A program made the translations under genes and the position numbers. The notes below the pieces were generated by a model. That model was not told the DNA's origin. It worked only from the letters and a program-made list of their open reading frames with translations, and did not search any database. A stretch of DNA of 64,000 nt, taken from positions 25,832,235 to 25,896,234 of the forward strand of contig OY747712.1 of the NCBI GenBank assembly GCA_963556495.2. The letters run 5' to 3'. The DNA comes from Valencia hispanica (lineage: Eukaryota > Chordata > Actinopteri > Cyprinodontiformes > Valenciidae). This document shows positions 20,769-31,198 of this stretch, piece after piece. How positions within the stretch are numbered: the stretch's first letter is position 1; each line of letters begins with the position of its first letter.

Positions 20769-21172
20769 CCGGATGTAGTTGAGACTGACACAAGGCAGGC
20801 AGCGGCTGATTACGAGACAGACTCATGAGGAGAGCAAATTCAGCATAGCAACAGAGAGCAAAAATTAGAATGTGTTGCAATCAACCTATCACAAATGTAC
20901 AAGTATTTTCCAAAGTAGTTTTGTGAGCAAACGGGAGGACCGGCCCTCCCTTCGCAGGTTGTATAGTGCTGTGTCGCTTCAATAAAAAGGGCAGAGGCGC
21001 AAAATAATCTCCGGAGATTGTGCTGGTAATTATTGCTACACATCTCCCCAGGCCTGTTTAACTTAACTTCTGAGTGACTGTGTATTTTCTTTCTTTCAGA
21101 TTGACGGATAAAAAAGAACCGGTAGAGAGAAAGGAGTAGACAGACTAGAGAATTATTACACATTTCTCAACA
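20769..21172 (+). repeat. 5' LTR, truncated at its left end
   Basis: Equals the last 404 bp of the 3' LTR in length. The first 192 bp present in the 3' LTR are absent; at 20,768/20,769 the sequence turns into a LINE with only CC shared, so a deletion removed the U3 start and the target duplication. It keeps aataaa (in tcaataaaaagg) and ends tttctcaaca. The primer-binding site should follow; tggtgtaag at 21,175 begins correctly but I cannot match it to a tRNA. Confidence 0.88.
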
Positions 21173-21907
21173 AATGGTGTAAGTAAGAAAGAGGACACTG
21201 GACAGTTGGCCGTGCGACAGGACGGTTGACCAAAGGAAATAAATGGCTAAGGCAGTCCCTTTTGAATAAAAACTGCTATATTGACTATTCCTAAACATAC
21301 CTGTCTCATGACTGACCTGAAAGTGAATAAATAAGGGGTATTAATGTGTTGAAATTTGCTCTTCTTCGGAGGTGCTCTCTCCCAGGTTAGTCCTGACGAG
21401 GACTGACTGGTCGGGATAGGATCGCAGAGTGGGACCGGATCAGACCCGGGAACTGAGGACTCCCAAACCTGATCTGTGACGTTGGACGTCCACTGGAGTC
21501 TGGGACTTCAGGTGCAGTAGAGCAAACGTGTCAGGGACACAGCATTAGGCTTATGATAAAGAATAAATTTTACCCCTAGAAATCAGAAGTTAGGATCAGA
21601 AGTTAGGAGTAAGGTGTGAAAGTTGTGGGTGTGTGTGTAAGAACAGCGAATGGAAGACGTCACAGAAAAACTCTCTACTTAAAATTGAGTTATTGCACTC
21701 TGTGAGATTTAGGTCTTCATTTAGGAGTTGGAGAAAGGGAATCTAAAATCCATTCAGACCTGTGATTAGAACACCCAGCAGGATCCCGCTCGAATAATTA
21801 GTATTTGAGTAGAAGCTTGGATCGTGGGGACTGAATGAACGCCAAAATAGGCATTTTCCCTAGACACAACTCATTTTTGTAAAGGTGAACGTGATATTTA
21901 AGCTATA

Positions 21908-23875
21908 ATGTCAGAAGAAAAGACCCGTAAGCCCAGGTCGGCAGGACCTGGCAAGCGATGGTTGACGTTGGATCAACAGCTGCAAAAATACTTACAGATT
22001 ATACCTAATATGGCAGGACCAAAAAGTGAGGCAGAGAAAGCACAGAAGAAAGCAGCAGAGTCATTTAAGAAGATGTGGGAGAGACGCGAGGTAACAGGAA
22101 GTGACAGATGGTGTTTGAGTCAAATGTGTTTCGAGGAAGAGAAGCACTTTAAAGAGGAAGCAGAGAAAGCATGTAGATTGACTAGAAAGAAGGGTAAATT
22201 GATCATAAAAGCAGCTAAATGGTACACACATGGGGTTTTTGGACAGGGAATAGAGCATTTATGCAAAGAAAATGACGCCTCCCCTTCAGCACCACCACCG
22301 CCCTATGATAATAGTGAGCGTGAAGTACATAGTGTGGGCCTGTATCTTGCTCTTGAAGGAGAACAGGACAGGGTAGAATGGACCCTAGTTTTGCCAGAGG
22401 CCGAGTCGCCTACAGACGTGTCCCTTAGTGATTATATTTCTAAACCATCGAGTGTAAATAAGGGACCATCCCAGGTCCCGCCTAAAAAGTCTCACCTCGA
22501 AGGGGATCCCTTCCAGTTTGCTAATAAAAGACAGATTGGTGGTCATCCGGTAATGGAACCAACACCCATAGTGGATTTACCTGTAAAGATCGAATTGGCA
22601 GTTGAACAAACAGGACAACTTCAAATTACTAAAGACGAGTTAGTAGCTTTAATTTAGCACCAAAAACAATCAACTTCCTCGTCCCCTGACTCCCCCAAGC
22701 CACTCTCTAAGCAGCAGGATGAAGAGGGGGAAGAAGGTGCTTCAGGTTATTCACTACGCAGTAGTAAGAGACAGATGTCACTGGTAGCAGCCCCTGGGGG
22801 AGGCAGACCAGTTTATAAACCATTAAAATTATCTGATGTGCAAGGAATAGCTCAATCATTACCATCCCTGTCTGAGGGAGCAAACCTGTGGCTTCGAAAA
22901 TTTGCTAAAATAACCACAGCCCAAAATCTGGCCTTGGGAGATTTCTGTGCTGTTGCTGCACAGTGCCTGACATTAACTGATCTGCGTAATTTAGTAGAAC
23001 AGACCGGAATTGATGGCCTGGTGGATGAAACTCTATTCCGAGATCATACTGGTGCAGTATGGGGGTGGATGGGCGACCGCTGGCCTGGAACGCATGCTTC
23101 CAAAGTCCCAAAGTTTGTTTGGAAACCTGAGGTTTCTCCAATAGATTACATTTCACAGTGCAAAGATAAATGGGTAGCCATAACAGGGGAATATCCAGAG
23201 AGAGCAGATACAAATAGAGGCTGGTTCAGGGAAGCTGTGTTGAGGGGAGTACCATCTGCGGTACAGGACAAAATGAAAGAAAATCCTGATTTACCAGGTG
23301 CAGAGCAGGCCAGATGGGAGTCTCACTTAACTCATTATCTGCAAAAAGAACAAGATGAGGCCAATAAAAAGGGGGGAGAGAAAAAAAAACTCCAGACGGA
23401 AGTTCTTAAAATGCAGCTAAAAGAGGCTCAAGCTAAAATCAATGATTTAAAGGGGAATAAAAAGGGGAAACAGTTGGTGGTTACCACACCTACACCTCCT
23501 CCCCCTCCTGTGCCCATGACACCCATAGTGGTCTATGCCACACCACCACTAGGTATGTACCCACAAGTGGCTTTAGGGGCAACAGGCCCAGGACAGGGGT
23601 ATCATCCTAAACCATATAGGGGCGTGCAGCGGGGATTAGGCAGGGGCAGGGGAGGAAGGGGAAGGTTTCCGGGCAGAAGGTCAGACGCCTGTTTCATCTG
23701 TGGCCAAAATGGCCACTGGGCAAGGGAATGCAGGATGAATCAGGGTCCACCACCACAAGGACCCCAAGCTCCTCCACAAGGACCATCTCCACAACATTAT
23801 GCATCCCCAGCCCCACTTGGCTCCATCTCAGTGGAGGCCACAATATTGACAATGCCCACAAAAAAGCCTGAGTGA
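21908..23875 (+). pseudogene. gag: Retroviral gag, interrupted by one in-frame TAG
   Basis: Encodes the virion structural polyprotein. The first part (21,908-22,657) is matrix-like: basic N-terminus and a PPPPY late-domain motif near residue 137, used to recruit budding machinery. A single TAG at 22,655-22,657 stops it; the same frame continues open through a linker into the capsid part (from about 22,775) and ends at 23,875. The nucleocapsid has one zinc knuckle, CFICGQNGHWARECR, after a Gly-Arg-rich stretch, and the C-terminus is Pro-Gln-rich. Apart from that stop the frame is intact. Readthrough of TAG is known in retroviruses at gag-pol, but here it falls between matrix and capsid, so decay is likelier. 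Confidence 0.88.
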
Positions 23876-23876
23876 G

Positions 23877-26549
23877 AGGGGGATGGGAGACCCTCTACTC
23901 ACTATGAATGTTGCTGGATGTTCTTTGCCATTTCTTGTGGACACCGGCGCCACCTAGAGCACGGTGGACATGTTACCTCCACATGTTGGATTGTCTGGAA
24001 AAAAAGTTTCTGTGGTTGGATTTTCTGGGGCCCAAACGTCTCTCCCTGTGACAGAACCTCTTCCGGTTGGGGTAGGAAATCAGATGGTCAAACATCCATT
24101 TGTAGTATCATCTGTGACCCCTGTTAATTTAATGGGAAGGGATCTTCTCATTAAACTGGGAGCTACCATCTTGTGTGCAGCTGATGGACTTACTGTGACT
24201 TTTCCCAATGGACAACCGTTGACATGTGCTAACTCTTGGGGACAGTATCTGCTACAAGATGATACATCACAAGTGGCTGACATTTTCTGGGCCAGACTCA
24301 CAACCTCTGATACACAACCTCAAGCTGCAGCTACGTTTCTGTCTGACTGGAAACCATGGCTCCTGAGCCTGAACCCCTATGTTCCACCTCCTGATCCCCT
24401 GCATGTTACGCTCTTGTATGAGAGAGGTGATCCCGCCTTATACCAAGAACAATTTGAGAAACATCCCGAAGGTCATACTTGGCCCATCCTTTCAGGCCCC
24501 TGCTATGTGGGACCTGAGGGGGTGGCATTACAAACAAATTTAGACAAGGAACAGTCTCAGTATTACATGATGGGTTCAGAAGCAGTACCACATGTCTCTC
24601 TTTTGTTACACCCCAAACATCAAGCTAAAGATTTAGGCCCAATGGTTAAAAGGGGAACTGAAACCACCGATTGGGTCCTTACCCAGCTTCCGCAGGTTCT
24701 CTTCTCCCCCTCCACTGATATGTATAAAATTAATGTGGAAACCAGTGATGCCTCCATTCTGGAACACCTGCATCTCACCCGATTCCATGGCAGAGAAAAA
24801 ACTGACCATCCCTTAGCCATAAAATCCCTGTCCCAGCTCCCAGACATCTTGTGGTCCTCTGGCCCTACAGACGTGGGGGTGGTACAAACCACTCCTATTA
24901 CATTTGAGATGAAAATTGACTTCCCTATTTGGCGTTCTCAGTATTCACGTAAACCTGCGGCAGAGGAAGGCATTGCAGACTCAATCATAGGCCTGAAAAA
25001 AACTGGGGTGTTAGAACCGTCTAACTCAGCATGGAACACCCCTATTCTTCCGGTAGAAAAACAAGGGACAGGAAAATACAGAATGGCTCATGACCTTCGC
25101 ACGGTCAACAGTGCCTTAAAGACCAAACCCATCCCCACACCAAATCCATATACTGCATTGGCATCTCTAACTCCAGATTTGACATGGTTCACCTGTATTG
25201 ACTTAGCCAACGCGTTTTTCAGTCTGCCCCTCGATCCTACGGTGCGTGACATTTTCTCTTTTACTTTTCGTGGGGAGAAACTCAGATACACTTGCTTGCC
25301 ACAGGGTTTTGCTCTCTCACCAGGACTATTTAATCAGGTTCTGAAACAATCACTCCAAAAAGCAACACTCCCAGCTGGCTGTGTTTTAATACAGTATGTA
25401 GATGACGTCCTCATTGCAGCACCCTCGGCTGAGGTGTGCACTGAAGCGTCCTTACAGGTTCTAAAACTATTAGCCTCTGAAGGTTACAAAGTTTCAAAAG
25501 ACAAGCTGCAGCTTGTAAGACAGGAAGTAAGCTTCCTGGGTCGCAGAGTGAGTCCACAGGGCTCTGGCCTCACAGTCACCCACAGATCTGCTATATTACA
25601 GCACCCCAAACCTATCACGGTTAAACAAATGCTTTCCTTTCTGGGGCTCACTAACTTTAGCAGACATTGCATCCCATCTTACACCAACTTAACTTCTCCC
25701 CTGCGTGCTTTAGTAAATGAACATGGCATGAAAAAATTGAATACACAGCTCAATTGGACAGTTCCAGCCGAAGAAGCGTTTGTCACCTTAAAACAGGAAC
25801 TTTCTGCAGCAGCAGATCTCTCACTTCCTGACTACACCACTGACTTCTTTTTAGATGTTTCTGAAACTGATGGTGTGGTAAATGGCATCCTGTCCCAGAA
25901 ACAAAGGGGGAACCAAAAAGTGTTGATGTTTGTCAGTGTTAAATTAGACACTACAGAACGCAGACATCCTCCCTGCACAAGACATGAAGCTGGTATCGCA
26001 GATCTGATAAATAAAACAGCTCATGTTGTCAGAGGTCATCCATTACAGATCCTCACAACCCATGGAATTATGGCTCTAATCAACTCGGAAGCATTCACAT
26101 TCTCTACCATCAGACAGCAGAGGCTTAGCAAGATTTTAGAGTCACCAAACCTCACGTTTGTCCATGAAGGCATTAACATGGCTGATCACATAACTACCTC
26201 AGGAGAACCACATGACTGTGTAGAGAAGACCATTAGGGATAGCAGAATCAGACAGGATCTTAAACAGGAACCCTTGTCTGAGGGCCTGCGGTTGTTCACA
26301 GATGGATGTGGTTTTAGGTCAAACACTGGGGATTTGCTAGCAGGTTATGCTGTAGTGGAACAAAAAGCGAATGGTTATGAAGTAAGGAAACAAGGAAAGT
26401 TGGATGGTAAACAGTCAGCACAGAAAGCTGAAATCAGAGCTGTAGTTGAAGCCTGCAAATTGAATAAAGTGAATTTAATCCTCAACCTACCATTAAGCCA
26501 GAAATGGGATCGTTTAAGGAACTCTCTCGTCCTGGTGAGGAAGTCGTGA
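23877..26549 (+). pseudogene. pol: Retroviral pro-pol: protease, reverse transcriptase, start of RNase H
   Basis: The frame overlaps the gag end in the +1 register. Protease: active site LVDTGAT, directly followed by TAG at 23,955-23,957, then the flap-side sequence and LMGRDLLIKLGA. Reverse transcriptase: YRMAHDLRTVN, LPQGFALSPGLF and the catalytic YVDD (about 25,396) are intact over more than 400 residues. RNase H begins with LFTDGCGF and keeps KAEIRAVVEAC, then the frame runs into unrelated codons and stops at 26,549. The rest of RNase H is missing because of a deletion. The protein would be non-functional as a polyprotein. Confidence 0.9.
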
Positions 26550-27413
26550 TTGACTACACTGATATGGGTATTCCTGTTAAAGGCAACAAATATCTTCTGG
26601 TTCTGACTGACCCACTGACTGGCTGGCCAGGCAGCCAAACGTGAAGATTCTAAAACTGTTATTAAGTGCTTAGTGAACCATTAAATACCCTGGCACAGTT
26701 TTCCTCGAACAGTCAGGTCAGACTCTGGGTCGCATTTTCGTTCAGGTGACCCTAGAGCGGTAGAAAAACAGCTAGGATTAACCCACAAGTTTGGCACTGT
26801 GTATCATCCACAGTCTCAAGGATCAGTGGAAAGAATGAACCAGAATTTAAAGACAAAAATTGCCAAAATAGTGGCACAGACTTGAGTGACTTGGATGGAT
26901 GCCCTTCCGGTGGCCTCCATGGCCATCAGGTCCTCCATGTGCAGGACTAAAGGCCTCACACCCTATGAGCTTTTTACCAGGAGGAATTTTCCTGCCCCAC
27001 ACACCCAACTACCGACTCTGACTGGACTGACTGACCACAACCCTGCAGCAGAATACCAAACCTTAAAAGCTCTGGTCACATCTTTCACTACTGCGCCTCC
27101 TGCAGTACAGGGTCCAGCCGTGCCACCATCAGAAATGCCTTGGGTGTGGTTAAAGGTCATCAAACGCAAGTGGCATGAGCCCAGGTGGACCGGTCCATAC
27201 CAGGTGATGGCTGGAACAACACATGCAGTTCAACTGAAAGGTAAAGGGTCCACATGGCACCACTGGAGGCAATGCAACACAGCACCTGAGCCAAGCCGCA
27301 CCCTGTCAGATGTAAGGAAAGACCTACAAGAACAAAGCAGTCCAAAAGGGGTGACGGCAGTTCTTAGGAGCTCTGTAAGAGCTAAGCTTATAGCCCGGCT
27401 GCTGCTCATCTGA
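26470..27413 (+). pseudogene. pol: Retroviral integrase remnant
   Basis: The core restarts about 25 codons after the RNase H break and shows the three acidic sites: Asp in VVIDYTDMG, Asp in SDSGSHF and Glu in [10 protein letters not shown]. Stops occur near 26,641 and 26,685 and at 26,883-26,885. From 26,886 the frame is open and contains the GPY-type C-terminal domain (RWTGPYQVMAG, GSTWHHWRQC). The N-terminal HHCC zinc domain is absent, deleted together with the end of RNase H. Ends at 27,413. Confidence 0.85.
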
Positions 27414-27904
27414 AGATTTGGGTTTATATGTCACTCGGGGTGAAATGAGCTCTTCCTCGCTCATTTCAAAGGGGGAACAGAGTGTAAAAAAAAGAGACTT
27501 TGACACAGTACACTCTGATAAAAATAGAAGCAACAAAAGAGCCTCTGCAGCACTGCACGAGCCAGTGGATGACATCTAACAGAGGTTGAAAGAAAGAAAA
27601 AAAAAAGAGTTCAGGTTTAAGTCAGAACTGATGCTTATTTTTAATTCTTAATATATAATCATTTTAAGTTTTAAATATTTGCTTAATTTTTAATATTCAT
27701 TTTAAGGTTCTAAGAATTTGCTTAAGAAGTATAACTGTTTCCGTAATTTTAATTCTAACTATTTTGTGTTCTAATAAATTCATGTTTTTCCGGGAAATAT
27801 GGTAACTGCAAAGGTAAGCAAACTGAAATAAGGTCAAAGGGATCCTGGGGGCGTGGTTCGACCCCTAGTACAAGGTAGTACCGGTTTTGCTAAGAATAAA
27901 AAGG

Positions 27905-30900
27905 ACCATAAGGCAAGGCAAGGCAATTTTATTTCAACAGCAGGGCAATTCAAGGTGCTTTACATGGTTTGGTGATTTAAAAAACAAAAAAAACAATGGA
28001 AATTAAAAGTAAAAGAAACACACATTACACATGATACACAATAAAGCAAGATAAAGATTTTTTTTAAAAGCAAGAGAGCATGTACACATTTCATACATAT
28101 GACATCAAGCATTTACTCGAAGGCAGTTCTAAACAGATGAGTTTTTAGTCTCTATTTAAAGCAGTTCAGAGTTTCAGCAGCTCTACACTCGTCAGGAAGT
28201 CTGTTCCAGATAAGGGGAGCATAGAAACTGAAAGCTGCTTCTCCATGTTTAGTTCTGAGTCTAGGGATGTGTAGTAGGCTAGAGTTGGAGGACCTGAGTG
28301 GTTTTGGTGGTTGGTAACATGACAACAGGTCTTCAACATATTTTGGTGCTAAGCCATGTAATGATTTATAAACTAGTAGGAATATTTTGAAGTCTATTCT
28401 CTGAGCTACAGGGAGCCTGTGTAAGGACTTTAGAACTGGGGTGATGTGCTCTACTTTCCTGGTTCTAGTGAGGACGCAAGCGGCAGTGTTCTGGATCAGC
28501 TGCAGCTGTCTGATTGACTTTTAGGCAGACCTGTGAAGATGCTGTTGCAGTAATCAATCCGACTAAAGATAAACGCATGAATGAGTTTTTCTAGGTCGTG
28601 TTGCAAAATCAGTCCTTTAATCCTAGAGATGTTTTTCAGGTGATAGAACGCTGGCCTTGTTATTGCCTTTATGTGACCCTGGAGGTTCAGGTCTGATTCC
28701 ATTACTACACCTAGGTTTCGAACCTGATCAGTAGTTTCTAGCTGTATTAATTTAAGCTGTGTGCTGACTCTTGATCGTTCCTCCTTGGGTCCAAAGATAA
28801 TCACTTCAGTTTTGTTTCTATTCAGCTGGAGAAAGTTATGGCACATCCATCCATTGATTTAGGGTTTGAATGGGTTCAGAGTCACCTGGTGACATTGTAA
28901 TGTAGAGCTGAGTGTCATCCGCGTAGTTATGGTAGCTAATGTTATTGGTTGCTATAATCTTGCCTAGTGGGAGCATGTAGATATTAAATAAGAGGGGACC
29001 CAGCCCTAGGGCACCCCACATGTGATTTCTGTTCGTTCTGATGAAAAATTTCCTATTGAAACATAGAAGTCACTGTTCTTTAGGTAAGATTCGAACCAGC
29101 CAAGTAGTGTACCAGAGAATCCGACCCAGCTCTCCAGTCGTTCCAATAAAATATCATGATCAACAGTGTCAAATGCTGCACTGAGGTCCAACAGAACCAG
29201 CACTGAGGTTCTTCCACAGTCTGTATTTATGCGGATGTCATTGAATACTTTGACGAGGACAGTCTCGGTGCTGTGGTGAGCACGGAAACCAGACTGAAAA
29301 ACATCAAAACGGTTTGTCATTGTTATGAAGCTATTCAACTGCTGAAACACAGCTTTTTCAACAATCTTACTGATGAATGGAAGATTAGAGATCGGCCTGT
29401 GGTTCTGCATTAACGTGTTGTCCAGATTTTTCTTCTTTAGCAGTGGTTTAATAACTGCTGTTTTTAAAGCCTGAGGGAAGACACCTGATAGCAGGGATGA
29501 GTTCACTATTTGAACAAGATCAGACCCAATAACAGGAAGAACTTTCTTTAGAAAAGCTGTGGGTAGGATATCAAGACAGCAGGAGGAGTAGCTTAATTGG
29601 ATAATGATTTTTTCAAGGCTGTTCTGGTTTAATTCGTGGAATTCAGACATTTTCTCTACATTGTTGTTGATTGGGGATGGCACTGGTTGTGGGTTCGATA
29701 TTGAGGTACAGATTGACCGTCTAATTGTTAGAATCTTTTCAGTGAAAAAGCTGGCAAATTCATAGCAGGCCCTGGTAAAATTTAGTTCAGGGGCTACTGT
29801 CACTAAAGGATTAGTTAGTCTTTCCACTGTTGCAAATAGGGTCCGTGCATTATTAATGTTTCTGTTGATGATTTCAGAAAAGAACAATTCCCTAGCATCT
29901 TTTATAGTTAGCTGATATCTATTCAGTCTCTCTTTGTAGATCTCACAGTGAACCTGGAGTCGAGTTTTCCGCCATTTTCTCTCGGCGCGTCAACACCTTT
30001 TTTCACTACGTACCAGTGGATTACTTGCCCACGGAGACTTCTTTCTACCTGAGACTACTTTCACTTCAGTTGGAGCAATGGAATCCACGATGTCTGAGAT
30101 TTTCGCAAGGAAATTATCTACCAACTTATTTACTGAGTTTTAGTTGGGAGATGAGTGGTCTTACTGTGGCTGGATAATTTAGCAGAGATGGTACTTTCAA
30201 AGAAAATACAGAAATGGTCAGATAATGCAATTTTAATTACAGAGATGTTGGAAATATTTAAACCCTTGCTAATAATTAAGTCCAGAGTGTGTCCTTTATT
30301 GTGTGTTGGTTGTTTGACATGCTGGATCAGGCCGAAGTTGTGGAGAGGATCATTTAATGTTTTTGCTTGTCTATCTTGGGGGTTGTCGGTATGGATGTTA
30401 AAATCCCCCACAATGATTAGTTGGTCATAGTCGATACATATTACAGAAAGAAGGTCATTGAAATCATTAAAGAAGTTAGAGTTAAGTTTTGGTGGTTTAT
30501 ATAAACTTAGAAATAAAGCTTTGTTAGGCTCATTTATCTGGGTGGCTAGGTATTCAAAATAATCAAACGTGCCCAGGGTTACCTTTTTAAAGTTCATTGA
30601 GTTGTGAAAAATGGTGGCTACACCTCCACCTCGTCTGTGCTTTCTGCTCTCGCTTAAGAAATTATAATTTGGAGGAGCAGATTCTATTAATGCAGTTGTT
30701 TCGTTATTTTCATCTAGCCAAATTTCTGATAAAAAAAGGGCGTGTAAATTATGCTCGGTGATGAAGTCATTGAGTTCTGGGAGACGGTAGGGGTGGATTT
30801 ATTGCCCGGTTCCCTCAAATATCAAATATCTGTAATAATCAGTGGGGGGAAGCTCCCAGACTTAATGACACTAGTCCCAGGCTTTTGGTGTAGTCTAAGT

Positions 30901-30985
30901 TTAGGTGTTAATTGTGTCCCAAATTTGATTTGCTCGTTCAGTCTGTCTGTAAAGTTTCTAAATGGAGATTCATTTAATTCGAACT
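27905..30985 (-). mobile_element. L2-type LINE inserted between pol and env, near full length but broken
   Basis: Minus strand. The endonuclease end is at 30,130-30,597 (IIVGDFNIHTDN, later ALSDHFCIF). Reverse transcriptase covers 28,496-29,887 in three pieces: HRPISNLPFISKIVEKAVF and FDTVDHDILL in the first, NYADDTQLYI with the catalytic YADD in the second, and [16 protein letters not shown] in the third, separated by stops. The 3' UTR ends in the reverse of ggcaaggcaattttattt at 27,905, a common fish L2 end that differs from the family at 8 and 47 kb. The start is near 30,985. Likely inserted after the retrovirus. Confidence 0.88.
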
Positions 30986-31198
30986 ATTTTATGTTCTAAC
31001 TGTTATGTGTGCTCAGTAATGCCATAACATTTTACATTTATTATCTTCTAGATTTTTACAGTTTAAGATTGTAGCTACCTAAAGGGCCTCATTGTATTAA
31101 CAATTTTCTTTTTTCCTTATTATCAAAAGAGGTGGATAGCATTTTAAAAAAATCTATATATCTTCTTTCATTTTTATAAGGTTTGATAGTGCAGAAAA

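Noticed and set aside
21175..21192. Primer-binding site starting tggtgtaag after the 5' LTR
   Set aside because: It begins with TGG but does not match the 3' end of any nuclear tRNA I could recall, so it is not called.
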